Assembly: GCF_030463565.1 (NCBI RefSeq)
Contig: NC_134643.1
Coordinates: forward strand, 18,365,606-18,429,605
DNA length: 64,000 nucleotides
Source: Pelecanus crispus
Taxonomy: Eukaryota > Chordata > Aves > Pelecaniformes > Pelecanidae
Reading direction: 5' to 3'
Part shown: piece after piece, positions 58,801-64,000 of the stretch
Layout: each line of letters begins with the position of its first letter
Position numbering within the stretch: position 1 is the stretch's first letter
Position numbers and translations under genes: made by a program
The notes under the pieces: model-generated
What the model was told of the DNA's origin: nothing
Seen by the model: the letters and a program-made list of their open reading frames with translations, nothing else
The model's database searches: none

Positions 58801-59950
58801 TTACAATGAATAGTTTGTATTGCTAAGTACAGACTAAGCAATCCTACTTTAGCCTTCCTTAGGGCAGAAGAAGCTGAGATCTTTTTCAGCTTCAAGCCTG
58901 ATCTTTAGTAGCAAGAAGTATGTATGATAGTGTTAGTTGAACATGACTTCACAGAAGTAGTAGTATGTATTTACTCATAATTACCCTGAGGTAATGAGTA
59001 TTGCCAATATGACTATAATTTGCAAACAATCAAAATGTGATATAAGGATCCTAAAATGTGAAAACAAAGTATATGTGTTTTTATTTTGCCTCATTGATAG
59101 ATTAACAATGACTTAAAGATTTGACCGTATGTTTTGAAATACAGTAAATCCATGTTATTCCAAAAATAGTGATTGTCATGCTTTAACCCCAGCCAGCAAC
59201 TAAACCCCACACAGCTGCTCTGTCACTCCCCCGCAGTGGGATGGGGGAGAGAATCAGAAGAGTAAAAGTGAGAAAGCTCGTGGGTTGAGATAAAGACAGT
59301 TTAATAGGTAAAGCAAAAGCTGCATGCACAAGCAAAGCAAAACAAGGAATTCATTCACCACTTCCCATCGGCAGGCAGGGGTTCAGCCGTCTCCAGGAAA
59401 GCAGGGCTCCATCACGCCTAATGGTGACTTGGGAAGACAAACGCCATCACTCCAAATGTCCCCCCGCTTCCTTCTTCTTCCCCCACATTTATATGCTGAG
59501 CATGATGTCATGTGGTGTGGGATATCCCTTGGGTCAGCTGGGGTCAGCTCTCCCGGCTGTGTCCCCTCCCAGCTTCTTAAGCATCCCCAGCCTGCTCACG
59601 GGTGGGGTGGGGTGGGGTGGGAAGCAGAACAGGTGTTGACTCTGTAAGCACTGCTTAGAACTCACTCAAACATCCCTGTATTATCAGCACTGTTTTCATC
59701 ACAGGTCCAAAACATAGCCCCATACTAGCTACTATAAAGAAAATTAACTATCCCAGCCAAAACCAGCACAGTGATACAATGGAACTATAACTAATACTGT
59801 AAAACTGTAGGATTGTTTTAACTGTTGTGTTATTTAAAAAGTGTGCTGTTGGTTCCTTTTACAGTATTCTTCTTTCTGTCTAATTAGATCCATATAGATA
59901 TCCCACGCATGAGTCCTGAAGTTTTAAGACTTCAGCCCAAAGTAACAGAG
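19775..59950 (+). CDS. TBC1D22A: TBC1D22A, TBC1 domain family member 22A (5' part of gene, exons 1-7, partial)
   Basis: A Rab GTPase-activating protein of the TBC family. Joining the seven exons gives 903 nt, exactly 301 codons, with every boundary GT-AG and every split codon in phase. The product matches vertebrate TBC1D22A rather than its paralogue TBC1D22B: exon 2 ends in HGT, the linker reads RLVKSVSE, and exon 7 has RMSPE. Features in order: basic/aromatic N terminus (1-20); a conserved segment (21-39); [13 protein letters not shown] (61-73) and an acidic run DDDDE (76-80); a serine-rich linker with RSQSLP (164-169); TBC domain from about residue 221; arginine-finger motif I281-x-x-D284-x-x-R287. 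The vertebrate protein is a little over 500 residues, so about 40 percent, including the YxQ glutamine finger, lies beyond the window. Family knowledge: members associate with the Golgi protein ACBD3, and 14-3-3 binding is reported. The Rab target is not decided by the sequence. Confidence 0.96.
19837..22808 (+). other. TBC1D22A: Intron 1 of TBC1D22A
   Basis: Donor GTGAGA, acceptor TCCTTTTAG. The first 300 bp are still CpG island. Inside lie a 12-bp perfect inverted repeat (20436-20447 with 20503-20514) and an antisense CR1 fragment (21885-22273). No further gene is seen; the 106-codon frame at 21051-21371 is unrecognised and probably chance. Confidence 0.85.
21885..22273 (-). mobile_element. 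CR1 LINE 3' fragment in intron 1, antisense to the gene
   Basis: Begins with CATAGAATCATT and GGTTGGAAAAGACC on the plus strand, the complement of a CR1 3' end. It runs about 390 bp to the CTCTTCTCCAG block near 22272. It covers the 3' UTR and the very end of the reverse-transcriptase ORF (complement of blocks such as GGTGACTCCACCACCTC). The terminal octamer repeat is reduced to one full copy. It belongs to the same subfamily as the copies at 43457 and 43619, probably CR1-Y-like. Confidence 0.93.
22809..22865 (+). CDS. TBC1D22A: TBC1D22A coding exon 2
   Basis: A 57-bp exon encoding residues 21-39 and two bases of codon 40: [19 protein letters not shown]. This is nearly invariant in vertebrate TBC1D22A and also recognisable in TBC1D22B, where the block ends differently. 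Acceptor CCTTTTAG, donor GTAAGT-like (GTAAGTTAAC). Length and phases (2 in, 2 out) fit its neighbours. Skipping it would keep the frame (57 is divisible by 3). Confidence 0.95.
22866..25066 (+). other. TBC1D22A: Intron 2 of TBC1D22A
   Basis: Contains a pyrimidine-rich stretch (about 22900-23035) and a 23-nt T run at 23562-23584. No mobile element or gene was recognised. GT at 22866, acceptor TTTTTGAACAG ending at 25066. Confidence 0.8.
23562..23584. repeat. Poly(T) run of 23
   Basis: Uninterrupted T homopolymer, flanked by CTTTGTTGTC and GAAAGACAG. There is no CR1-like or processed-pseudogene sequence next to it, so it looks like a simple mononucleotide repeat and not a retroposon tail. Confidence 0.9.
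25067..25407 (+). CDS. TBC1D22A: TBC1D22A coding exon 3
   Basis: The largest coding exon here (341 bp), residues 40-153 plus one base of codon 154. It starts with a variable segment, then PPTTPVK (48-54) and the conserved [15 protein letters not shown] (59-73). An acidic run follows (76-80) and then a helix-forming [19 protein letters not shown] (80-98). Residues about 107-135 are glutamine- and glutamate-rich ([18 protein letters not shown]) and may be a short coiled coil; this part is poorly conserved with mammals. It ends with [15 protein letters not shown], a serine-rich, phosphorylatable linker. Donor GTATGT. Reading through the donor would meet a stop at 25467-25469, so retention would truncate the protein. 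Confidence 0.96.
25408..26214 (+). other. TBC1D22A: Intron 3 of TBC1D22A, with C-rich tract
   Basis: Short (807 bp). At 25886-25925 there are C runs of 3, 7, 7 and 5, so the template (minus) strand has G runs that could fold into a G-quadruplex. No other element recognised. Acceptor CCCTTCAG. Confidence 0.85.
26215..26394 (+). CDS. TBC1D22A: TBC1D22A coding exon 4
   Basis: 180 bp, residues 154-213 plus the first base of codon 214. It carries RSQSLP (164-169), which fits a mode-1 14-3-3 site (R-S-x-S-x-P) with Ser167 as the predicted phosphoserine. A variable serine/threonine-rich segment follows, then the conserved [21 protein letters not shown] near the end, a predicted helix just before the TBC domain. 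Donor GTGAGT. In frame on skipping (180 is divisible by 3), which would remove the putative 14-3-3 site. Confidence 0.96.
27259..27283. repeat. (TTTC)n-type pyrimidine microsatellite
   Basis: Short imperfect run of TTTC/CTTT units in intron 4. Confidence 0.7.
28213..28330. repeat. Degenerate TATG/TGTA microsatellite
   Basis: Interrupted TATG, TGTA and CATATG units over about 115 bp. It produces open frames on both strands (28105-28350 plus, 28228-28584 minus) that are low-complexity shadows, not genes. Confidence 0.8.
28888..29428 (+). mobile_element. Solo ERV LTR in intron 4, sense orientation (LTR copy 2)
   Basis: The LTR proper is 28893-29423 (531 bp), flanked by GTGAG at 28888-28892 and 29424-29428. 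It starts TGTCGGCTAGGATAGAGG and ends CCACGACA. Compared with copy 1 (TGTCCTGGTTTCGGCTGGG) it lacks about 7 bp just after TGTC. It runs in the direction of the gene and keeps a TATA box TATATAAA (29136-29143) and a poly(A) signal ATTAAA (29288-29293), with a TTA-type trinucleotide tract at about 29247-29285. The 86-codon frame at 29154-29414 is LTR sequence. No internal retroviral region remains. It could act as a cryptic promoter or terminator for the host gene, which is inference. Confidence 0.93.
31925..32041. repeat. Diverged duplicated segment, copy A
   Basis: About 117 bp alignable to 33368-33510 in the same orientation. Shared blocks include TTACAGGAATTACA, then a TTATCTCA block and AACAATAGCTGGTTGC, then ATTTAGAAAGAA near the end. 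Outside these limits the similarity is lost. It matches no element I recognise. It may be a pair of old copies of an unidentified repeat or the remains of a local duplication about 1.4 kb apart. Confidence 0.75.
32370..32650 (-). mobile_element. Probable ancient CR1/L3-type LINE relic
   Basis: Reads like a very diverged CR1 or L3 ORF2 on the minus strand. The order of blocks on the plus strand (TTGAGTTATCTG, then GTTAATACATAGTATAAAG, then ACATGGGTCCTA, then GACATGCCATTAGTCA) follows the colinear CR1 text 'TTTGGTGTCATCTGC ... TTGATGAAGAT ... GGTCC ... ACTAGTCA'. No terminal repeat is left. The call is by eye and the ends are uncertain. Confidence 0.45.
32689..32706. repeat. Poly(T) run of 18
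   Basis: Homopolymer directly right of the old LINE relic; no link between them is established. Confidence 0.85.
33368..33510. repeat. Diverged duplicated segment, copy B
   Basis: Partner of 31925-32041. It is longer by about 23 bp because of an insertion bounded by two copies of AAATGAAATT, as expected from a small tandem duplication within this copy. Confidence 0.75.
34581..35705 (-). mobile_element. CR1 LINE, 5'-truncated, antisense in intron 4
   Basis: The plus strand opens with CATAGAATTGTAGAATGG and GGGTTGGAAGGGACC, the complement of a CR1 3' end. It continues about 1.1 kb through the 3' UTR into the reverse-transcriptase C-terminal region. A minus-strand frame at 35045-35374 reads [18 protein letters not shown] and later [20 protein letters not shown], typical of the CR1 ORF2 thumb and downstream region. 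Stops and frameshifts break the rest, so it is dead. The left part belongs to the GGGTTGGAAGGG group, like the copy at 18917 and unlike those at 21885 and 43457. The right end near 35705 is approximate. Confidence 0.92.
36379..36396. repeat. Poly(A) run of 18
   Basis: Simple A homopolymer in intron 4, with no upstream cDNA-like sequence to suggest a processed pseudogene. Confidence 0.85.
39163..39187. repeat. 25-bp dispersed repeat, copy 1
   Basis: Matches 41879-41903 at 23 of 25 positions (CAGAATC[G/A]AGAACACTCTAA[T/G]AGCC), same orientation, 2.7 kb apart. Flanks do not obviously align. Element unknown. Confidence 0.7.
41879..41903. repeat. 25-bp dispersed repeat, copy 2
   Basis: Partner of 39163-39187. 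The match is too good for chance in a window of this size, but too short to name a family. Confidence 0.7.
43457..43570 (-). mobile_element. Short CR1 LINE 3' tail, antisense in intron 4
   Basis: Two CATAGAATC units, then GGTTGGAAAAGACC and AAGATCATCCAGT on the plus strand. Only about 115 bp of CR1 3' UTR can be recognised; the last part (from about 43558) departs from the copy at 21885. A gap of about 50 bp separates it from a second CR1 tail at 43619. Confidence 0.88.
43619..45100 (-). mobile_element. CR1 LINE with reverse-transcriptase remains, antisense in intron 4
   Basis: The longest CR1 in the window (about 1.5 kb). Its 3' end at 43619 lacks the tandem octamers (GGAATCATTAAGGTTGG). 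The body covers much of the reverse-transcriptase ORF2 on the minus strand in three frames. 44579-45115 has the finger motif NYRPVSLTS. 44158-44622 has the palm motif YLDFSTAF (Asp at 44524-44526), [10 protein letters not shown] and FADD (44257-44268). 43691-44182 has the C-terminal [20 protein letters not shown]. Frameshifts separate these parts. Just after FADDTKLGG (near 44243) the frame jumps to the '[12 protein letters not shown]' region; about 80 codons found in related CR1 proteins and in the copy at 34.6-35.7 kb are missing. The 5' truncation point near 45100 is approximate. Confidence 0.95.
46250..47040 (+). mobile_element. Possible old LTR-like block, unclassified
   Basis: About 0.8 kb that is richer in G+C than the flanks. 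AATAAATAAA (around 46795-46804) is followed within about 35 bp by CTTTGGCTGCCGGGAGG, similar to the R/U5 part of some avian LTRs. I cannot find paired TG/CA ends or a target-site duplication. The 142-codon frame at 46601-47029 resembles no known protein. It could also be a unique GC-rich intron segment. Confidence 0.3.
47603..47627. repeat. A-rich run interrupted by one T
   Basis: Simple low-complexity tract in intron 4. Confidence 0.85.
48442..48456. repeat. Short (GCT)5 trinucleotide repeat
   Basis: Five uninterrupted GCT units in intron 4; short, and listed for completeness. Confidence 0.85.
52928..52998 (+). CDS. TBC1D22A: TBC1D22A coding exon 5
   Basis: 71 bp completing codon 214 and encoding through residue 237: [24 protein letters not shown]. 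The W221-S-G-I-P...V-R-P...W233-K-L-L core is the conserved opening of a TBC domain. Acceptor TTTTAATAG, donor GTAAGT. The exon ends in phase 0 and joins [10 protein letters not shown] in exon 6. Skipping would shift the frame. Confidence 0.95.
52999..58197 (+). other. TBC1D22A: Intron 5 of TBC1D22A
   Basis: 5.2 kb of AT-rich sequence. No LTR or CR1 was recognised. T- and A-rich tracts occur (for example near 54437, 56750 and 57970). No gene seen. Acceptor GTTTTCAG. Confidence 0.8.
58198..58326 (+). CDS. TBC1D22A: TBC1D22A coding exon 6
   Basis: 129 bp, exactly 43 codons (residues 238-280): [20 protein letters not shown] and then [14 protein letters not shown], ending DTYRQ. This is the second block of the TBC domain; YYDSRN...HQDTYRQ is almost invariant between 22A and 22B. 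The basic KRKRK run (252-256) is typical. Phase 0 on both sides, so skipping would be in frame but would remove part of the catalytic fold. Donor GTAGAA is somewhat weak. Confidence 0.96.
59169..59775 (-). mobile_element. Solo ERV LTR in intron 6, antisense (LTR copy 3)
   Basis: The LTR proper is 59174-59770 (597 bp), flanked by GTGAT at 59169-59173 and 59771-59775. The plus strand begins TGTCATGCTTTAACCCC and ends AACCAGCACA, the complement of copy 2's sense reading. On the minus strand it has a TATAAA (complement of 59488-59493) and an ATTAAA poly(A) signal (complement of 59300-59305). The trinucleotide tract of copies 1 and 2 is absent, and a (GGGGT)n tract is present (59600-59621). No proviral interior. 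Confidence 0.93.
59600..59621 (+). repeat. (GGGGT)n tract with G-quadruplex potential
   Basis: Five runs of three or four G separated by single T residues on the gene's sense strand. It satisfies the strictest G-quadruplex pattern (one-base loops). It lies within LTR copy 3, 266 nt upstream of exon 7, and is absent at the corresponding place in copies 1 and 2. Confidence 0.9.
59888..59950 (+). CDS. TBC1D22A: TBC1D22A coding exon 7
   Basis: 63 bp, 21 codons (residues 281-301): [11 protein letters not shown] followed by [10 protein letters not shown]. It carries the IxxDxxR motif of Rab-GAP TBC domains, with the catalytic arginine finger Arg287 encoded at 59906-59908. RMSPE distinguishes 22A from 22B. 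Acceptor CTAATTAG is modest; donor GTAAGA. The next exon should begin with an IFERILF-type sequence and contain the YxQ finger; it lies beyond 64000. Confidence 0.96.
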
Positions 59951-60989
59951 GTAAGAATGATATCTAGAGAATTCTTTTAAAAATAATTTTATTAATGAAT
60001 CTGGTATCACAGCATTGGTTATCAATTAATTTGACAACATGTGCTATTTTGACTTCAGAACTAGCTTTAAAACTCTAATAAATGAAGATATATAAGTATA
60101 GGCTAAGAATAACAGTGTAAATATGAGTAGTAAAAGGAAAGCCATCTCATTAATCTGCTGCATGTAATCTGTCAATGTTTTCTTCGGTCTTGTGCCTTTG
60201 AGGTTTTTTCCTTTTTTGCTTTTTATATATTTTGTTAATGATGTGTATTTGAAGTAATTGAGAGCATAGTTCCCATGGTTCTCTGTCAAAATCACTCAAA
60301 GTCTGAAGTTCTTATCCTACTCTTCCACTTTGGAGATTCTCTTTTTGTGAATTTGTAGCATGGCTGGTTTTTTTTCCTTATTTGATTTTGCTTCTTTGTA
60401 AGTTTTGTATGTTGAGTACACTATTTAAATTATTTTACTACTGTAGTAGATATACATTAATTAATGATAAATATGTTAATCAAATTGGTCTATATTGTTG
60501 GGTAATTGAATCCCATAGGGACTTTTCTTTGTAAAGTATATAGGTCATAAATAGTGTAGATGGTGTGAATCATCCTCTTGCAATTATTTCTTTTAATCCT
60601 TCAATTTTTTCTTCTTTCTAATGGTTCTAGTTAGACCTTCAAATGTACTTCCATGCAGGTTCTGTTAGTATCATTACAGAGCCACACACAACATCTTCTG
60701 GTAGTTCATTAGATGATATGAGAAGTTAAATGCAGAACTAGCTTTCATTTGTTTTTCCGCTCTTGCAATTATTTGTTTTATGTAAACGCTTCTCCACACG
60801 TGTTGGAGAGATCGGTTTGAAGAAATGGCCTATTATAGTTTTTTTGAAAGAAAATGGTGTAGGAATACTGCTTTCCGTCTGCTTTCTGCACAGTGGTGTT
60901 TTACTTGGGCTTTTCTAGGGATGAATCAAAGAGTAAAGTAAGAAAAATAAAGGGACAAGAACAGAAACAATATCAGCAAGAAACAAACT

Positions 60990-61031
60990 ATTATAAATGA
61001 TATAAAATATAAATTATAAATGATATAAAAT
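60990..61031. repeat. 19-bp direct repeat, period 23
   Basis: ATTATAAATGATATAAAAT at 60990-61008 and again at 61013-61031, perfect copies with a 4-bp spacer. A minimal tandem duplication in AT-rich DNA. Confidence 0.9.
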
Positions 61032-63379
61032 CAGCATCAGTGTTGTAGCTAGAAATGAGGCAGTAAATGAAATTGGAGGTGAATATTATTTAATGAAAAA
61101 ATGGGTACCGAAAGAAGACTGCTCAGATACTTCTAAGAGGGAAAGAAATACTTGAACTGGATCAGCAGTAATCTCTTAAATTACCCTAAAGATGTATTTG
61201 CATTCAACATAAAGTGGTGTTTTTTTGGGGGTAGGGTTTTTACTACTTGCATTGCATGATTAAACTGTTCTTAAGGTTTCAGTGAAGATCATCTGTGTCT
61301 CAAATGAATATGACTGTGGTGTACAATGATTGTGTTTTTGTAGTTCTTAGTTTGGGCAAACATACCCCCAAATTGTTCTTTCTTTCGCCCTTGTGTTTTA
61401 GTGAAGGAAAAATTAGAAGCTTTTGTGTGGTGTAAGAATCTATGTATATTCTTGGTTTTAAAGGAAGATTGCAAAGTTTCTTAATTTATCCAAGGATGAC
61501 TGCTAGATGGTGTATTTATTTCTAAATTGGCTGAACAGTTGTAAAAAACTTTAAATAGAAATTCCAGGTAAACATCTTCTGTAGACTATATTGAATGTCC
61601 TTTCTTGTAATCAAATTGTTTGAATGAAAAGTCAACTAGCTAAATAAAAATGGTATTAAGACAGACAGTCTTTGGAGAATATTTTGAAGTAAAGTGTTAT
61701 TTAGTAAAATGATGAGATTGTCAGATAAAAATAGAAACCTGTAGGATCTTGGACTAGTTTTGTCTTTTGTTTATTTGATTATGCATGAGACAAGATATAT
61801 TTATATGACTGCTCTTAAGAGTTGGTTAATACATTTATTTAGGCTAGATACAAACTTGATAATAATTCGTAGGAACACAGCTTTGTATTTACCATGGATA
61901 TCTGCTTTTTCTATAATACAGTTAGAAATGTTAGAGTAAACTTGTATTGATACATAAAGACTATATGGTCAAGGTTTTCCAATGTTTGAAATGTGTATTT
62001 TTGTTAAATATTTAGTGTGTTGGGGAAAGCATCCTATAATAAGACATTAAAAAGAATTAGAGTTACAGGATAGTTATGAGCCCTTTTTGGTTGAATGATT
62101 AACTTAGATCTAAAGAGTTTATTTGGGAATTTGGAGAGTATATTAATGTGAAAAATATATTAGTGTGGTATTTTTTACAAGCAGTCACAGTTGAAAAGAG
62201 ATTTCTTTTTTTAATAGCTGAATTATAATTGGTCTGAAAATAGCCTGGTTTAACGAAAGTGCTGACAGTCAACCTCAGAACTAGTAGATGCTCCCAGAAT
62301 AAAATGCTTCTCTTATTGCTTGAGAGTAGTTAAAATGAAAAGGATATACTGTGTCTAGGTAATTTCTTGCTAAGTAAAATCCGATATGTCAGTAGAACTG
62401 CAGTAGCATATATTATTCAGTAAAGTTTGAGTCTGGGATGCAGTTTCAGTTAATTTTGTGGGATCATTAAACACATGAAATTATTTAGATCTTTTTCCCT
62501 TTTAATTGTCTTTTGGCAGATAACAACATTGCTCAGGTATCATATTCATTTAATATGATTTACAGAGATCTCATTTGCAAATATTTTTTTCATAAAATCA
62601 GCATTGTTTTTATTTCTAGTTATTTGTTAAACTTTTCCAAAGGTATGTTTTTCTAATGCTCCATTGGATATGTGCGTCTTAAACTATGCCTTCAAATAAA
62701 CATATTGTAAATCCACACTTCTTAGAAACTGTGGTTGCTCTTGGAAGTAATGTAGAATTACTCCTTAAATTAATTTTAGTGTCTCGTGTACAGCCCCGTA
62801 TCCCTGCTTGCTGGTCATACTTACGTTTCTTTAGTTTGAATGTTAGTAAATTGAGCCATGTAACAAGCATAATTGAGCCACAAAGTAGGTGGGTAGGTGG
62901 ATATACTTCTCATTAGTGTGATCGAGGCATTGTACAGCTGCTGCTTTCTTGTTCAAAAAAAAAAAACCCAAACCAACGCCACAACAAGACCCCTCCCACC
63001 CCCCAAAAAAATTCCTTGTCCATATCTATCCCATCCATCTTACTCCAACCCCATTTTTCTTCCCTAGTGAGTAGTAAGGAAGTGGATGGAAAAATGATAG
63101 AAAGCTTGGAGGAGTGAGATATGACAGCTAATGAACACTAAAAGAAAAAAAGTAAGTGTAAAACAAAGGTGTATTTTAATACTATTCTGTTAGTTGGGAG
63201 TGACTAGTCTTGAGGTACAGAAGAATAAGTATGGTGGATAACAGCAGTCAGTGGGATGAGGGAAACCTAGGAAGTATTTGAGCTGTAAAGAAGTGATAGA
63301 GATCTGATTTAATTTTTACTGATCAATCAGTATCCTGAACTTTATAGAGTTGCAGGATCTTCATGTGTTAGATGCTTTT

Positions 63380-63760
63380 AGAGCTCCGCTGATCTCCTGA
63401 CTGGATGTGTGGGCTTGCATATGTCTTTGCCTTTGCTCTCGGTCTGATCCAAGAGTGCCAAGCCCAACTCGCTTGATGGCATCTTATAAAGACTAGTGCA
63501 AATGATGCTGGAAGGATCATAACATCCAACTTCTCCCTTGCTTCTTCCTCTCCCTTTCTGGGTTTTTGGAGCCCTACCCTAGGACAGCCTAATCCCTGAT
63601 CCTCATGGGGGATCCCCTCCTACTCCCAAGGGCTCCATGCAGACAGGGGCCTTGCGTTGTTCCCCGAGCTGACTCCCTTCTGGGGAGGGGGGAGATGTTG
63701 CTGGTCCCAGGTGAGCAACAGTCACTTCCCCTTTCTTAAGGCAAGATGGCAAGAGCTATA
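63380..63760. other. GC-richer intron block, unclassified
   Basis: Noticeably more G+C than the flanks, with CTCC- and GGGGAGG-rich text. No open frame of note and no recognised repeat ends. It may be an old element or an intronic regulatory region. Confidence 0.3.
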
Positions 63761-64000
63761 AAGAAGAGAAGGGAATTGGAGTATGAGTCAAAGACGGGTT
63801 TCAAAAGGTGGCATAGTGTGCAAGACTGTGAATATTATGATTGGTTTTGTACATATTAAGTTTTGATGCTGCAGAGATTTAGAATAATGATACCGCTACT
63901 AGGAAGAATGGTACTTAGAAGGTGAAGAGGTGAAGAGATTGTAGGTGACAGAGTGTTGTGTGAAGAGAGGCTTTGGAAGGTACCCAATTTATCGTTGTAA

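Larger units (their letters stand above)
58327..59887 (+). other. TBC1D22A: Intron 6 of TBC1D22A, containing LTR copy 3
   Basis: 1.56 kb, more than a third of it the solo LTR. The 112 nt of non-LTR sequence between the duplication and exon 7 must hold the branch point and pyrimidine tract. A decoy acceptor CTTTTACAG ends at 59864, 23 nt before the true one. Only chance frames otherwise. Confidence 0.85.
59951..64000 (+). other. TBC1D22A: Intron 7 of TBC1D22A (continues beyond the window)
   Basis: No further TBC1D22A exon is visible. It holds a 19-bp direct repeat pair at 60990-61031, a low-complexity A-then-C-rich stretch near 62957-63010 and a GC-richer block at about 63380-63760 that I could not classify. 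No CR1 or LTR was recognised. Confidence 0.75.

Noticed and set aside
1..64000. CRISPR array, tRNA/rRNA genes, bacterial or phage system
   Set aside because: No regularly spaced repeats, no cloverleaf with A and B boxes noticed, and the whole window is vertebrate intron/exon and repeat sequence.

Overview
The window is nuclear DNA from a bird. Spliced exons match a vertebrate Rab-GAP. The interspersed repeats are CR1 LINEs with the avian 3' end (reading CATAGAATCATAGAAT on the opposite strand) and solo endogenous-retrovirus LTRs of a type common in bird genomes. There are no SINEs and no bacterial-type operons. I think a neoavian species is likely from the LTR type, but that is inference.

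Layout. Positions 1-19,240 lie 5' of the gene. This is AT-rich DNA with no exon I can support. It holds a solo LTR with a perfect target-site duplication (1408-1975), a GC-rich patch with a 21-bp tandem duplication (about 8.7-9.1 kb), simple repeats and a CR1 tail (18.9-19.1 kb). A CpG island (about 19,250-20,130) is the promoter and first exon of TBC1D22A, transcribed left to right. Seven coding exons follow: 19775-19836, 22809-22865, 25067-25407, 26215-26394, 52928-52998, 58198-58326 and 59888-59950. They are joined by GT-AG introns with consistent phases and encode residues 1-301. The rest of the gene, including most of the TBC catalytic domain, lies to the right of the window. Intron 4 is the largest (26.5 kb). 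It carries a sense-oriented solo LTR (28893-29423), three antisense CR1 copies, an ancient LINE relic, a diverged local duplication and an LTR-like block. Intron 6 carries a third solo LTR whose target-site duplication ends 112 bp before exon 7.

How it works together. This is a one-gene window. The encoded N-terminal half has a conserved basic/aromatic start, an acidic stretch, a serine-rich linker with an R-S-x-S-x-P site of the 14-3-3 type, and the beginning of the TBC domain including the arginine-finger motif IxxDxxR. The glutamine-finger (YxQ) exon is not in the window. I found no previously undescribed biological system. The most interesting points are how the repeats affect the gene: a G-quadruplex-forming (GGGGT)n expansion inside the LTR next to exon 7, a decoy splice acceptor 23 nt before exon 7, a sense LTR with its own TATA box and poly(A) signal in intron 4, CR1 copies that are all antisense, and a promoter with three short upstream ORFs plus an in-frame upstream ATG.
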